Of a stretch of DNA of 64,000 bases, positions 8,858 through 18,016 are shown piece by piece. Origin of the DNA: Chryseobacterium sp. G0186 (GTDB lineage: Bacteria; Bacteroidota; Bacteroidia; Flavobacteriales; Weeksellaceae); NCBI RefSeq assembly GCF_003815675.1, contig NZ_CP033918.1, positions 3,720,001 to 3,784,000 of the forward strand, given 5' to 3'. Each line of letters begins with the position of its first letter. Position 1 is the stretch's first letter. A program made the position numbers and the translations under genes. The notes beneath the pieces were generated by a model. That model was not told where the DNA came from, did not search any database, and saw only the letters and a program-made list of their open reading frames with translations.

Positions 8858-9691
8858 ATGCAAAAACAATATGTAGCCTCAGTGCTGTTTTTCTTTTTAT
8901 GGGTGGTGAGTAATGGGCTTTATGGCCAACAAAAGAACGTTAATATAGATGTAGTAAAGTCGCAGTATATTTATCTGTTGACGAACCAACGTGATTCTTT
9001 GGATGCTGAAAATAAAAATGAGGAGTATTTTATACTGCAGAGAGGAAAGGATAGGTCACAATTTATGAGTCTAAATTCTTATAAAAGAGATTCTGTTACT
9101 TCGGGACTGATTAATAGTAGTGTAAGAACTACATTGTCTTTGGATTTGACTAATATTCCAAAGACTAATTTCACGTACAGGATTATTAAAGAACCGGGTA
9201 AAAATAAAATTGATTATTATGATAAGATAATAAAAATGGACTTTGCTTATGAAGAGAGCCCTGAGTTTAAATGGGTGATCAGTAATGAAAAAAAGAATAT
9301 TGGGGATCTGAAGTGTCAAGCTGCAACCCTTACATATGGTGGACGTAATTATAAGGCATGGTTTACAAATGATATTCCCGTATCAGATGGTCCGTATAAG
9401 TTTTATGGACTGCCTGGATTGATTGTGGAGCTGGAAGATGATAGGAACCATTATAAATTTGAATTATTGAGTTATAAAAACTTTGCTGATGAACAACCGC
9501 TGTGGATCTCTGAAAAAAGGATAAATGGAAAGAAGGTTTCTAAGGCAGACTTTTACAAGGGATTGAAAAATAGCCAGGAGAACTTGATTCAGGAAATGGC
9601 TAAAAGCGGATTTAAACTTGATGCCGGTACTGAAGGTCTTGTGAAGGATAAATTGAAAAAACGTAATAATCCTATAGAGTTGATCCCATAA
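8858..9691 (+). CDS. GLPGLI family exported protein
   Basis: The 277-residue protein starts with a signal peptide (about 1-23, ending LYGQQ) and carries the family's name motif GLPGLI at about 184-189, inside FYGLPGLIVELED. The lead-up (CQAATLTYGGRNYKAWFTNDIP) is also typical. These proteins are numerous in Bacteroidota and are thought to sit in the cell envelope; their function is unknown. The gene starts 26 bp after the terminator of the small peptide gene. Its stop codon is only 25 bp from the left end of the insertion sequence, so any downstream partner may have been cut off. Confidence 0.9.
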   Translation: MQKQYVASVLFFFLWVVSNGLYGQQKNVNIDVVKSQYIYLLTNQRDSLDAENKNEEYFILQRGKDRSQFMSLNSYKRDSVTSGLINSSVRTTLSLDLTNIPKTNFTYRIIKEPGKNKIDYYDKIIKMDFAYEESPEFKWVISNEKKNIGDLKCQAATLTYGGRNYKAWFTNDIPVSDGPYKFYGLPGLIVELEDDRNHYKFELLSYKNFADEQPLWISEKRINGKKVSKADFYKGLKNSQENLIQEMAKSGFKLDAGTEGLVKDKLKKRNNPIELIP

Positions 9692-9716
9692 CTTTATAGG
9701 GCTATGTCAGAAATAT

Positions 9717-9735
9717 AAAGAGGCTGTCTCAAAAG
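9717..9735 (+). repeat. Left terminal inverted repeat of the insertion sequence
   Basis: AAAGAGGCTGTCTCAAAAG, the exact reverse complement of 11249-11267. Confidence 0.9.
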
Positions 9736-9809
9736 TGAGGCAGTCTTTTTTATTCAAAAAAAGGAAAGCGAAAGCTTTCCTAATTGTATCAAATTGATTA
9801 ATTTGCTGT

Positions 9810-11147
9810 GTGTTAAGTACATCAAAAGTAGTCTTTAAAGATTACAATCCCAAAGAAAATTTGCTTTTTCCTCCCAATTTATCGGAGTTGATTGATGAAA
9901 AGCATCCTGTAAAAATAGTTTCGGACATCATTGACGGGCTGGATATTAAAAGCTTAGTCAACACCTACAAACCTGGCGGAACTTCGTGCTATCATCCGAA
10001 AATGCTTTTGAAAGTTTTAATTTACGGTTATTTGAGTAATATCTATTCGAGCCGTAAAATAGAACAGGCCTTGAAGGAAAACATCCATTTTATGTGGGTT
10101 TCTGCAATGAGCCGTCCCGACCATAATACCATCAACAGATTTCGCAGCCAGCGTTTGAAGGGCGAGATTAAAGCCATCTTCACACAAATCGTTCTTCTTT
10201 TAGAGAAAGAAGGTTTGGTAAGTCTGGAAACCACTTTTGTAGACGGCACAAAGATAGAAGCCAATGCCAACCGCTATACTTTTGTCTGGGGAAAAGCCAT
10301 CAAAAAACATAAAGCAAGAATTTCCCAGCAACTGGAAGAACTTTGGAATTATGCGGAAAAAGTGGCAAAAGATGAGCTTCAGGATACAGAGAATATTGAT
10401 TTTAAAGAGGTAGATTCTGAAAAAGTAACTCAAACCATCACAAAGATCAATGAGGTTCTGAGAGATAAAAAAGCACCTTCAAAAGTCCGTCAGAAGCTGA
10501 ATTATGCCAAGAAAAACTGGGCTGCCAATTTAGATAAATATAAGAAACAACAGGAAATATTAGGAAGCAGAAATTCTTATTCCAAGACGGATACCGATGC
10601 AACATTTATGCGGATGAAGGATGATCATATGCAAAACGGGCAGCTAAAACCGGCTTACAATCTGCAGATTTCCACCAACAGACAATTTATTTTACATTAT
10701 TCCATACATCCCAACCCAACCGATACCAAAACATTAGAATCTCATTTACAGGGTTTTGAAGAGAGCTATCAGAAAGTTCCAAAAGAGCTTGTAGCGGATG
10801 CAGGATATGGCTCGGAAGAAAACTATAACTTATTGAAATATAGAAAAATAAAGGCTTATGTAAAATACAATTACTTTACAAAAGACCAAAAGTCAGGACA
10901 GATAACCACTTCACAGAATAATCCTAAACTGGCAAAAATCAGGGAAAAGATTTTCAAACTTCTTAATACCCCAAAAGGCGTCAGGCTACGCAAACAGCGA
11001 TGTCACGATGTTGAACCTGTTTTCGCCCAGCTCAAACACAACAAAAATTTTAAACGCTTCCTGCTTAGGGGAAAAATTAAGGCCGAGCTGGAAATCGGCA
11101 TACTTGCCATTGCCCATAATCTCAAGAAAATGGCAAAAGCAGCCTGA
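9810..11147 (+). CDS. IS1182 family transposase
   Basis: The 445-residue DDE transposase has an N-terminal InsH-like helical region (about 15-115: LLFPPNLSELI, HPVKIVSDII, SRPDHNTINRFR) and a catalytic core. Probable acidic triad: Asp145 in FVDGTKIEANANRYTF, Asp330 in ELVADAGYGSEENY and Glu402 in CHDVEPVFAQLKHNKNF. The start is GTG at 9810, because an in-frame TGA lies just 15 bp upstream and no ATG is available near the N terminus. Length and motif spacing look complete, so the element may still be active. Confidence 0.9.
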   Translation: MLSTSKVVFKDYNPKENLLFPPNLSELIDEKHPVKIVSDIIDGLDIKSLVNTYKPGGTSCYHPKMLLKVLIYGYLSNIYSSRKIEQALKENIHFMWVSAMSRPDHNTINRFRSQRLKGEIKAIFTQIVLLLEKEGLVSLETTFVDGTKIEANANRYTFVWGKAIKKHKARISQQLEELWNYAEKVAKDELQDTENIDFKEVDSEKVTQTITKINEVLRDKKAPSKVRQKLNYAKKNWAANLDKYKKQQEILGSRNSYSKTDTDATFMRMKDDHMQNGQLKPAYNLQISTNRQFILHYSIHPNPTDTKTLESHLQGFEESYQKVPKELVADAGYGSEENYNLLKYRKIKAYVKYNYFTKDQKSGQITTSQNNPKLAKIREKIFKLLNTPKGVRLRKQRCHDVEPVFAQLKHNKNFKRFLLRGKIKAELEIGILAIAHNLKKMAKAA

Positions 11148-11248
11148 AAAAGACTGCTTTTTTAAATTTCTATCTTCCTTTTTCAAAATTTTTTAAATAC
11201 AACAACTGAAAAAGCTTTTTGTTAACATAAAAACAAAAAGAGACTGTC

Positions 11249-11267
11249 CTTTTGAGACAGCCTCTTT
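11249..11267 (-). repeat. Right terminal inverted repeat of the insertion sequence
   Basis: Reverse complement of the left repeat, 19 of 19 positions. Confidence 0.9.
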
Positions 11268-11354
11268 TGTCTATTATAATATATATATAGGTTGGATTTG
11301 TTGTAAAGGATGTTTTTGGTTGGTTTAATTATTTCTCGATGACTTTTGCTGATC

Positions 11355-11380
11355 TTATAAATATGAGCTCATATTTATAA
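11355..11380. promoter_or_regulatory. Perfect 26-bp palindrome upstream of the ribosomal operon
   Basis: The sequence is its own reverse complement over 26 bp, centred on GAGCTC, with arms beginning TTATAAATATGAG. It lies 44 bp upstream of the TTTG element of the rplC promoter. With no T run beside it on the plus strand it does not look like a terminator; a binding site for a dimeric protein, or an activator or upstream element, fits better. Confidence 0.5.
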
Positions 11381-11423
11381 AAAGATGTAAATGGTTAAAA
11401 ATCAAAATATTTTAGTCGAAATA

Positions 11424-11454
11424 TTTGTCAGTAACAAAATTATTCGTAGATTTG
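11424..11454 (+). promoter_or_regulatory. Promoter of the rplC ribosomal operon
   Basis: TTTG (11424-11427), 19 bp of spacer, then TAGATTTG (11447-11454) match the Bacteroidota promoter TTTG-N19-TANNTTTG exactly. Transcription should begin near 11461, giving a leader of about 100 nt before rplC. Confidence 0.8.
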
Positions 11455-11477
11455 CACACTCATTTTAGGAGCGTAGT

Positions 11478-11540
11478 ATGCCTATATCAAAAGTAGAAAT
11501 TACTTCAGACTTCCGAAAAATGGGGATAAATAAAGGATAA
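11478..11540 (+). CDS. Possible 20-residue leader peptide before rplC
   Basis: An ATG preceded at 6-nt spacing by AGGAG opens a 20-codon frame (MPISKVEITSDFRKMGINKG) that stops at 11540, 20 nt before the rplC start. Strong Shine-Dalgarno sequences are rare in this phylum, which makes this one notable. It could be a regulatory leader peptide, or the AGGAG may belong to a structured ribosomal-protein leader and the frame be incidental. Confidence 0.35.
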   Translation: MPISKVEITSDFRKMGINKG

Positions 11541-11560
11541 ATTTTATTATAATATAAACA

Positions 11561-12187
11561 ATGTCAGGTATTATTGGTAAGAAAATCGGTATGACGTCTT
11601 TGTTTAACGAAGAAGGAAAAAACATTCCTTGTACAGTTATTCAGGCTGGTCCATGCTCGGTTTTACAGGTCAGAACCTTAGAAAAAGACGGTTATAAAGC
11701 TGTTCAATTAGGTTTCGATGACAAGAGTGAGAAGAACGTTGGTAAAGCGTTAGCTGGTCATTTTAAAAAGGCTGGTTCTGCTCCTAAAGCTAAATTAGTT
11801 GAATTCTACAGAGAATTCGTTGATGAAGTAAAAGTAGGAGAAGAAGTAAAAGTTGATTTGTTCACTGAAGGTGAATATGTTGACGTAACAGGAACTTCAA
11901 AAGGTAAAGGCTTCCAGGGTGTTGTTAAAAGACACGGATTTGGAGGTGTAATGCAGGCAACTCATGGTCAGCACAACAGACTTAGAGCTCCAGGTTCTAT
12001 CGGTGCTGGTTCAGACCCTTCAAGAGTATTCAAAGGGATGAGAATGGCTGGAAGAATGGGAGGTGAGCAGGTAACTGTTCAAAACCTTCAAGTGTTAAAA
12101 GTTGATCAAGAACAAAATCTTTTAGTAGTAAAAGGTGCTGTTCCGGGAGCTAAAAATTCTTATGTAATTATCAGAAAATGGAACTAG
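11561..12187 (+). CDS. rplC: Large ribosomal subunit protein uL3
   Basis: The 208-residue protein binds 23S rRNA early in 50S assembly and reaches towards the peptidyl transferase centre. It starts [13 protein letters not shown], and the long central loop [17 protein letters not shown] followed by [16 protein letters not shown] is diagnostic. It is the first gene of the ribosomal run here; rpsJ, its usual upstream neighbour, is absent. It overlaps rplD by 10 nt, which suggests translational coupling. Confidence 0.98.
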   Translation: MSGIIGKKIGMTSLFNEEGKNIPCTVIQAGPCSVLQVRTLEKDGYKAVQLGFDDKSEKNVGKALAGHFKKAGSAPKAKLVEFYREFVDEVKVGEEVKVDLFTEGEYVDVTGTSKGKGFQGVVKRHGFGGVMQATHGQHNRLRAPGSIGAGSDPSRVFKGMRMAGRMGGEQVTVQNLQVLKVDQEQNLLVVKGAVPGAKNSYVIIRKWN

Positions 12188-12807
12188 TAGTATTAAATAC
12201 ATCAGGAAAAGAGACCGGAAGAAAAGTAACTCTAGACGAAACAGTATTCGGAATTGAGCCAAATCAGCACGCGGTTTACTTAGAAGTTAAGCAGTACCTT
12301 GCAGCACAGAGACAAGGAACTCATAAATCAAAAGAAAGAAGCGAAATTACTGCTTCTACTAAAAAGCTTAAGAAGCAAAAAGGATCAGGATCTGCTAGAT
12401 ATGGTGATATTAAATCTCCAACTTTCAGAGGTGGAGGTAGAGTATTCGGACCAAAACCAAGAGACTACAGATTCAAATTGAACAAAGCTCTTAAGAGATT
12501 AGCTAAGAAATCTGTTTTATCTCAGAAAATGAGAGACAACAGCATTAAAGTTTTAGAAGATTTGAGCTTTGGTGCTCCTAAGACTAAAGATTTTATCAAT
12601 GTATTAAGTGCATTGGAACTTAACGGTAAAAAATCTTTATTCGTTCTTCCTGAAGCTAACAAGAATGTGTATTTATCTTCAAGAAACTTACCTAAAACTA
12701 AAGTAATGAACTTCAACGAGATCAGTTCTTACGATTTAGTAAATGCAGGTGAAATTATTTTCTTCGAAGGTGCAGTTGAAAAATTCCAGGAAAATTTAAA
12801 GAAATAA
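12178..12807 (+). CDS. rplD: Large ribosomal subunit protein uL4
   Basis: The 209-residue protein lines the constriction of the peptide exit tunnel. The tunnel loop and the conserved [20 protein letters not shown] region (about 85-104) are present. In E. coli L4 represses its own operon through a leader ahead of rpsJ; here the leader lies ahead of rplC, so any such control would have to act there. Its ATG lies within the last codons of rplC. Confidence 0.98.
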   Translation: MELVVLNTSGKETGRKVTLDETVFGIEPNQHAVYLEVKQYLAAQRQGTHKSKERSEITASTKKLKKQKGSGSARYGDIKSPTFRGGGRVFGPKPRDYRFKLNKALKRLAKKSVLSQKMRDNSIKVLEDLSFGAPKTKDFINVLSALELNGKKSLFVLPEANKNVYLSSRNLPKTKVMNFNEISSYDLVNAGEIIFFEGAVEKFQENLKK

Positions 12808-12810
12808 GTC

Positions 12811-13101
12811 ATGTCTATTATTATTAAACCAGTTATCTCAGAAAAGGCTAATTACCTTACGGATTTAAGAGGTTCTTATTCTTTCTTAGTTAACCCTAAG
12901 GCGAATAAAATCCAGATTAAAAAAGCTGTTGAAGCAGCTTACGGTGTAAAAGTAGCAGACGTTAACACAATGATTTATGCTCCGAAGGTTTCTTCAAAAT
13001 ACACTAAAAAAGGTCTTCAAGTAGGAAAGACAAACAAATTGAAAAAAGCGGTAATTAAACTTGTTGAAGGTGAAGTTATCGATATTTTTGCTGTAAATTA
13101 A
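12811..13101 (+). CDS. rplW: Large ribosomal subunit protein uL23
   Basis: The 96-residue protein sits at the tunnel exit and is a docking point for trigger factor and SRP. It starts SIIIKPVISEKA and holds the NKIQIKKAVEAAYGVKVADVNT segment. It follows rplD by 3 nt. Confidence 0.98.
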   Translation: MSIIIKPVISEKANYLTDLRGSYSFLVNPKANKIQIKKAVEAAYGVKVADVNTMIYAPKVSSKYTKKGLQVGKTNKLKKAVIKLVEGEVIDIFAVN

Positions 13102-13123
13102 TTATTAATTATAAATAATAGTA

Positions 13124-13945
13124 ATGTCTGTTAGAAAATTAAAACCTATCACCCCGGGACAGAGATTCAGAATTGTAAACAATTTTGAAGAAATTACTAC
13201 CAACAAACCAGAGAAATCTCTAACAGTTGGTATTAGTAAGTCAGGTGGACGTAACCAAACTGGTAAAATGACCATGCGTTACACCGGAGGTGGACACAAA
13301 AAGAAATACAGAATTATTGACTTCAAAAGAAACAAAGCAAACGTTGAAGCAACTGTAAAATCTGTAGAATATGATCCAAACAGAACTGCATTTATCGCTT
13401 TACTAGAGTATGCTGATGGAGAGAAGAGATATATCATCGCTCCAAACGGTATCAAAGTAGATCAGAAAGTAATTTCTGGAGAAAGCGTAGAACCAAATGT
13501 AGGGAACGCAATGAAGTTGAAAAACATTCCATTAGGTACTGTTATTTCTTGTGTTGAAATGAAGCCTGGTCAAGGTGCTATTTTAGCAAGAAGTGCTGGT
13601 TCTTCAGCTCAATTGACTTCAAGAGACGGAAAATATGCAATCATCAAATTGCCTTCAGGAGAATCTAGAATGATCCTTACTGAATGTATGGCAATGATTG
13701 GATCTGTTTCTAACTCTGACCACCAGTTAACTGTATCAGGTAAGGCTGGTAGAAGCAGATGGTTAGGTAGAAGACCAAGAACAAGAGCGGTTGTAATGAA
13801 CCCAGTAGATCACCCAATGGGAGGTGGTGAAGGACGTTCTTCAGGAGGTCACCCAAGATCTAGAAACGGTATGCCTGCTAAAGGTTACAAAACCAGAAAG
13901 AAAAATAAAGCGTCTAACCGTCATATCATATCTAAACGTAAATAA
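13124..13945 (+). CDS. rplB: Large ribosomal subunit protein uL2
   Basis: The 273-residue protein is needed for subunit joining and peptidyl transfer. The rRNA-binding core [20 protein letters not shown] lies at about 42-61, and the C-terminal [20 protein letters not shown] segment, which contains the conserved His near the active site, is intact. Confidence 0.98.
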   Translation: MSVRKLKPITPGQRFRIVNNFEEITTNKPEKSLTVGISKSGGRNQTGKMTMRYTGGGHKKKYRIIDFKRNKANVEATVKSVEYDPNRTAFIALLEYADGEKRYIIAPNGIKVDQKVISGESVEPNVGNAMKLKNIPLGTVISCVEMKPGQGAILARSAGSSAQLTSRDGKYAIIKLPSGESRMILTECMAMIGSVSNSDHQLTVSGKAGRSRWLGRRPRTRAVVMNPVDHPMGGGEGRSSGGHPRSRNGMPAKGYKTRKKNKASNRHIISKRK

Positions 13946-13947
13946 TT

Positions 13948-14226
13948 ATGGCAAGATCACTTAAAAAAGGACCATTCATTCATCATACTTTAGATAAGAA
14001 GGTTCAGACAAACATAGAGTCTGGTAAGAAGACAGTTATTAAAACTTGGTCTAGAGCATCAATGATCTCTCCGGACTTCGTAGGACAAACTATTGCAGTA
14101 CACAACGGGAAATCTTTTATCCCTGTTTATGTTACAGAAAACATGGTTGGTCACAAGCTAGGCGAATTTTCTCCAACAAGATCTTTCAGAGGTCATGGTG
14201 GTAACAAAAACAAAGGAAGCAGATAA
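13948..14226 (+). CDS. rpsS: Small ribosomal subunit protein uS19
   Basis: The 92-residue protein of the 30S head works with S13. Hallmarks are [10 protein letters not shown] at the start and [17 protein letters not shown] near the end. Only 2 nt separate it from rplB and from rplV. Confidence 0.98.
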   Translation: MARSLKKGPFIHHTLDKKVQTNIESGKKTVIKTWSRASMISPDFVGQTIAVHNGKSFIPVYVTENMVGHKLGEFSPTRSFRGHGGNKNKGSR

Positions 14227-14228
14227 TC

Positions 14229-14627
14229 ATGGGATCAAGAAAAAGAGAAAGTGCATTAGCACGTAAATTGACAAACCAAGATGTAGTAAAAGCAATTCAC
14301 AATGATTGCCCATCTTCTCCAAGAAAAATGAGATTAGTAGCTGATATCATTAGAGGAGAGCAAGTAGATAAAGCTTTATACATTCTAAAATATTCTAAAA
14401 AAGACGCATCTAACAAGTTAGAAAAAGTATTGCTTTCAGCAATGGCTAACTGGCAAACTAAAAACGAAGGTGCTGATATTGAAGAAGCAAACCTTATCGT
14501 TAAAGAAATTTTTGTAGACAGTGCAAGACAATTGAAGAGACTGAGACCAGCTCCACAAGGTAGAGGGTACAGAATCAGAAAAAGATCAAACCACATTACA
14601 TTAATCTTAGGTAAAAAAGAAAATTAA
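14229..14627 (+). CDS. rplV: Large ribosomal subunit protein uL22
   Basis: The 132-residue protein forms, with L4, the narrow part of the exit tunnel; changes in its hairpin loop are known to affect macrolide action. The loop region [21 protein letters not shown] ends the protein. An N-terminal extension of about 18 residues ([17 protein letters not shown]) precedes the usual start of the fold. Confidence 0.97.
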   Translation: MGSRKRESALARKLTNQDVVKAIHNDCPSSPRKMRLVADIIRGEQVDKALYILKYSKKDASNKLEKVLLSAMANWQTKNEGADIEEANLIVKEIFVDSARQLKRLRPAPQGRGYRIRKRSNHITLILGKKEN

Positions 14628-14634
14628 TCAAGGT

Positions 14635-15384
14635 ATGGGACAGAAGACAAATCCAATTGGTAATAGATTAGGTATCATCAGAGGATGGGATTCTAACTGG
14701 TTTGGTGGAAACGATTATGGAGACAGAATCGCTGAAGACTACAAAATCAGAAGATACCTTGAAGCTAGATTATCTAAAGGTGGTATTTCAAAAATTTATA
14801 TTGAAAGAACACTAAAATTAGTTACAGTTACAATTACTACTGCTAGACCGGGACTTATCATCGGTAAAGGAGGTCAGGAAGTTGATAAATTAAAAGAAGA
14901 ATTGAAGAAACTTACTGGTAAGGATATTCAAATCAACATCTTTGAAATCAAAAGACCTGAACTAGATGCAGTATTAGTGGCTGATAGTATTTCTAAGCAA
15001 ATTGAAAACAGAATCTCTTACAGAAGAGCTGTTAAAATGGCAATGGCAAGTACTATGAGAATGGGTGCTGAAGGAATCAAAGTTCAAATCTCTGGTAGAT
15101 TGAACGGAGCTGAAATGGCAAGATCAGAATCTTTCAAAGACGGAAGAATTCCATTGTCTACTTTCAGAGCTGATATTGATTACCACTGGGCAGAAGCTCA
15201 CACTACTTACGGTAGACTAGGAGTAAAAGTTTGGATCATGAAAGGTGAAGTTTACGGTAAAAGAGAACTTTCTCCACTAGTGGGACAACAGAAAAAAGGA
15301 GGTCAGTCAGACAGAGGAAACAGAGGAGGAGACAGAGACAACAGAAGACCTAGAAAAAACAACAACAATAACAATAATAATTAA
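14635..15384 (+). CDS. rpsC: Small ribosomal subunit protein uS3, with a low-complexity tail
   Basis: The 249-residue protein is part of the mRNA entry site. The KH domain with [14 protein letters not shown] is at about 78-91, and the C-terminal domain has [12 protein letters not shown]. The last 30 or so residues are a Gly-Arg-Asp-rich stretch ending in eight Asn encoded by a run of AAC/AAT codons (about 15358-15381). The tail is longer than in E. coli S3 and could vary in length by slippage. Confidence 0.97.
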   Translation: MGQKTNPIGNRLGIIRGWDSNWFGGNDYGDRIAEDYKIRRYLEARLSKGGISKIYIERTLKLVTVTITTARPGLIIGKGGQEVDKLKEELKKLTGKDIQINIFEIKRPELDAVLVADSISKQIENRISYRRAVKMAMASTMRMGAEGIKVQISGRLNGAEMARSESFKDGRIPLSTFRADIDYHWAEAHTTYGRLGVKVWIMKGEVYGKRELSPLVGQQKKGGQSDRGNRGGDRDNRRPRKNNNNNNNN

Positions 15385-15474
15385 AATTTTAGATTAGAAA
15401 TTTTGAATTTTAAATTACCGTTACTTTTTTAAAATAAAAAAAATCTAAAATCTAAAATCTAAAATCTAAAATTT
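15384..15474. repeat. Inverted repeat and four ATCTAAA direct repeats between rpsC and rplP
   Basis: ATCTAAA occurs four times in a row (15443-15470). AATCTAAAATTT (15463-15474) is the reverse complement of AAATTTTAGATT (15384-15395), giving a 12-bp stem across the 97-bp spacer. This is the only long, low-complexity spacer in the first half of the operon. Confidence 0.7.
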
Positions 15475-15481
15475 AGAAATT

Positions 15482-15907
15482 ATGTTACAACCAAAAAGAA
15501 CCAAATTCCGTAGAGTTCACAAGATGAAGATGAAGGGGAATGCCCAAAGAGGTAGTCAACTTGCTTACGGAACTTTCGGGATTAAAGCAACGGAAGGTGC
15601 TTGGATCACTGCTAGACAAATTGAAGCTGCACGTATCGCTGCAACTAGATATATGAAGAGAGAAGGTCAGCTATGGATCAAAATCTTCCCAGATAAGCCT
15701 ATTACTAAGAAACCAGCGGAAGTACGTATGGGTAAAGGTAAAGGTGCTGTTGAATATTGGGTAGCTGTAGTAAAACCAGGTAAAATTATGTTCGAAATCG
15801 GAGGTGTATCTTACGATATCGCTAAGGAAGCTCTAAGACTTGCTGCACAGAAATTACCAGTAGTTACTAAATTCATCGTTGCTAACGATTTTGTTAAACC
15901 TCTATAA
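15482..15907 (+). CDS. rplP: Large ribosomal subunit protein uL16
   Basis: The 141-residue protein helps set up the A-site and the tRNA elbow contact. It starts [19 protein letters not shown] and has the [20 protein letters not shown] region, where the conserved Arg hydroxylation site of some bacteria lies further on. Confidence 0.98.
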   Translation: MLQPKRTKFRRVHKMKMKGNAQRGSQLAYGTFGIKATEGAWITARQIEAARIAATRYMKREGQLWIKIFPDKPITKKPAEVRMGKGKGAVEYWVAVVKPGKIMFEIGGVSYDIAKEALRLAAQKLPVVTKFIVANDFVKPL

Positions 15908-15919
15908 TCTTTGAATACA

Positions 15920-16105
15920 ATGAAAAATGCTGATATTAAAAATTTAAGCGCGGGTGATATTCAAGCTCAATTAACTGAAGCAAAAGCTCAATATTCTAAA
16001 TTGAAATTAGCTCATGCAATCAGCCCAATTGAAAACCCGATTCAAATCAAAGATTTGAGAAGAACAATCGCAAGACTAAACACTGAGTTAACTAACAAAC
16101 AATAA
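15920..16105 (+). CDS. rpmC: Large ribosomal subunit protein uL29
   Basis: The 61-residue, two-helix protein lies near the tunnel exit. I used the ATG at 15920 (MKNADIKNLSAGDIQ); an in-frame TTG nine bases upstream is unlikely to be used. The C-terminal part has NPIQIKDLRRTIARLNTEL, matching the family's second helix. Confidence 0.96.
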   Translation: MKNADIKNLSAGDIQAQLTEAKAQYSKLKLAHAISPIENPIQIKDLRRTIARLNTELTNKQ

Positions 16106-16117
16106 TTTCATTTTACA

Positions 16118-16372
16118 ATGGATAGAAATTTAAGAAAAGAAAGAATCGGAGTGGTTTCCAGCAATAAAATGGAAAAAACTATTGTTGTTAGTGAAACTAC
16201 AAGAGTAAAGCACCCGATGTACGGTAAATTCGTTTTGAAAACGAAAAAATATACTGCACACGACGAGAACAACGAATGCACAGAAGGGGATACAGTTCTT
16301 ATCCAAGAAACTAGACCTATGAGCAAGAGCAAGAGATGGAGATTAGTAAGAATCATTGAAAAAGCTAAGTAA
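16118..16372 (+). CDS. rpsQ: Small ribosomal subunit protein uS17
   Basis: The 84-residue OB-fold protein binds 16S rRNA early in assembly. Key stretches are [19 protein letters not shown] and the [14 protein letters not shown] motif near the end. Confidence 0.98.
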   Translation: MDRNLRKERIGVVSSNKMEKTIVVSETTRVKHPMYGKFVLKTKKYTAHDENNECTEGDTVLIQETRPMSKSKRWRLVRIIEKAK

Positions 16373-16374
16373 TA

Positions 16375-16743
16375 ATGTTACAAACAGAATCAAGATTAAA
16401 AGTTGCTGATAACACAGGTGCGAAAGAAGTACTAGTTATCAGAGTTCTGGGAGGAACCAGAAGAAGATATGCTTCAGTTGGTGATAAAATCGTTGTTACT
16501 ATCAAGGATTCTACACCATCAGGAAACGCTAAAAAAGGTCAGGTATCTAAAGCTGTAGTAGTAAGAACTAAAAAAGCAGTAAGAAGAAAAGATGGTTCAT
16601 ACATCAAATTCGACGACAATGCTTGTGTATTACTAAACGCAGCAGGAGAAATGAGAGGAACTCGTGTTTTCGGACCGGTTGCTCGTGAGTTGAGAGACAA
16701 AGAATATATGAAAATCATTTCATTAGCTCCTGAAGTACTTTAA
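16375..16743 (+). CDS. rplN: Large ribosomal subunit protein uL14
   Basis: The 122-residue protein forms part of the inter-subunit bridge with 16S rRNA and is the docking site of RsfS. It starts [18 protein letters not shown] and ends with the [20 protein letters not shown] motif. Confidence 0.98.
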   Translation: MLQTESRLKVADNTGAKEVLVIRVLGGTRRRYASVGDKIVVTIKDSTPSGNAKKGQVSKAVVVRTKKAVRRKDGSYIKFDDNACVLLNAAGEMRGTRVFGPVARELRDKEYMKIISLAPEVL

Positions 16744-16764
16744 TTTTTAAAATTTTTTAAAGAA

Positions 16765-17091
16765 ATGTCAAAGTTAAAAATAAAAAGAGGAGATAACGTA
16801 ATCATTACTACTGGTAAGAAAGATATCAAAGGTAAGACTGGTGAAGTTATTGAAGTGATCAAGAAAGAAGGGAGAGACCCTAGAGTAATCGTAGCAGGAC
16901 TTAACATCGTTAAAAAACACGTTAAGCCTTCAGCTTCAAATCCTCAAGGAGGGATTACTGAAAAAGAAGCTTCTATTCATATCTCAAACGTAGCTTTAGT
17001 TGGTAAAGACGGAAAAGCTATCAAAATCGGTTACAAAATCGAAGGAGATACGAAAGTAAGAATCAATAAAAAAACGGGTGAAACTTTATAA
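16765..17091 (+). CDS. rplX: Large ribosomal subunit protein uL24
   Basis: The 108-residue KOW-domain protein is an assembly initiator. The KOW motif KIKRGDNVIITTGKKDIKG is at about 3-22, and NIVKKHVKPS follows at about 50. Confidence 0.98.
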   Translation: MSKLKIKRGDNVIITTGKKDIKGKTGEVIEVIKKEGRDPRVIVAGLNIVKKHVKPSASNPQGGITEKEASIHISNVALVGKDGKAIKIGYKIEGDTKVRINKKTGETL

Positions 17092-17104
17092 TTTGAATTA
17101 ACAC

Positions 17105-17656
17105 ATGGAATTTATAGCAAGACCCAAAAAAGTATATAAAGAGCAAATTGTTCCTGCAATGATGGAAGAATTTGGGTACAAGTCAGTAATGCAAGTACCT
17201 AGATTAGAGAAAATTGTTGTATCACAAGGTTTAGGAGATGCTACTGCAGATAAGAAAATCATTGATTATGCTGTAGAAGAATTGACAAACATCACAGGTC
17301 AGAAAGCAGTTGGTACAATCTCTAAGAAAGATGAGGCTGCATTCAAACTAAGAAAAGGAATGCCTGTAGGTGCAAAAGTAACTTTGAGAGCTCACAGAAT
17401 GTATGAGTTCTTAGACAGACTTACTTCTTCTGCTTTACCACGTATCAGAGATTTCTCTGGTATCAAAGCAGATGGTTTCGATGGTAGAGGTAACTACAAC
17501 TTAGGTATTACTGAGCAAATTATCTTCCCTGAAATCGTAATTGACAAAGTGAAAAAAATCCAAGGGATGGACATCACTTTCGTTACAACTGCGAAGACAG
17601 ATAAAGAAGCTAAAGCATTATTAACTCACTTCGGTTTACCATTTAAAAAGAACTAA
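17105..17656 (+). CDS. rplE: Large ribosomal subunit protein uL5
   Basis: The 183-residue protein binds 5S rRNA and contacts the P-site tRNA. It has [16 protein letters not shown], the [15 protein letters not shown] motif and [17 protein letters not shown]. Confidence 0.98.
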   Translation: MEFIARPKKVYKEQIVPAMMEEFGYKSVMQVPRLEKIVVSQGLGDATADKKIIDYAVEELTNITGQKAVGTISKKDEAAFKLRKGMPVGAKVTLRAHRMYEFLDRLTSSALPRIRDFSGIKADGFDGRGNYNLGITEQIIFPEIVIDKVKKIQGMDITFVTTAKTDKEAKALLTHFGLPFKKN

Positions 17657-17659
17657 GAA

Positions 17660-17929
17660 ATGGCTAAAGAATCAATGAAAGCGCGTGAGCGCAAAAGAGA
17701 AGCACTTGTTGCTAAATACGCTGACAAAAGAAAAGCTTTAAAAGAAGCTGGTGATTATGAAGGTCTTCAGAAATTACCTAAAAATGCTTCTCCTGTAAGA
17801 TTACACAACAGATGTAAACTAACAGGTAGACCAAGAGGATACATGAGAACGTTTGGTATTTCCAGAGTAACTTTCAGAGAAATGGCAAACAACGGACTTA
17901 TCCCAGGTGTAAGAAAAGCCAGTTGGTAA
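17660..17929 (+). CDS. rpsN: Small ribosomal subunit protein uS14 (zinc-free type)
   Basis: The 89-residue protein of the 30S head is the long, zinc-free form: only a single Cys (in [14 protein letters not shown]) remains and there is no CxxC pair. The end IPGVRKASW is diagnostic. A 144-bp spacer with a hairpin follows. Confidence 0.98.
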   Translation: MAKESMKARERKREALVAKYADKRKALKEAGDYEGLQKLPKNASPVRLHNRCKLTGRPRGYMRTFGISRVTFREMANNGLIPGVRKASW

Positions 17930-17977
17930 TAATTACAAATTAATCCGGACGATTAAGTTGTTCAGATACTAAAGATA

Positions 17978-18016
17978 AAAATATCAGACCTAAGAATTTC
18001 TGAAGTCTGATATTTT
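17978..18016. promoter_or_regulatory. Hairpin between rpsN and rpsH
   Basis: AAAATATCAGAC (17978-17989) pairs with GTCTGATATTTT (18005-18016) in a 12-bp perfect stem with a 15-nt loop, then a short T-rich stretch. In the middle of the operon it could be a partial terminator or an autoregulatory RNA target; S8, encoded next, is the spc-operon regulator in E. coli, but no similarity to that site was established. Confidence 0.6.

Larger units (their letters stand above)
9717..11267 (+). mobile_element. IS1182-type insertion sequence, apparently intact
   Basis: The element is about 1.55 kb, with one full-length transposase gene between 19-bp perfect terminal inverted repeats (9717-9735 and 11249-11267). 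Beyond the 19 bp the arms stay partly alike, both carrying CAGTCT followed by a T run. I see no clear target duplication in the flanks. It lies between the GLPGLI gene and the rplC promoter and interrupts neither. Confidence 0.88.

Noticed and set aside
11148..11440. rpsJ or another ribosomal gene between the insertion sequence and rplC
   Set aside because: No reading frame there resembles S10; only the inverted repeat end, a palindrome and promoter elements are found.
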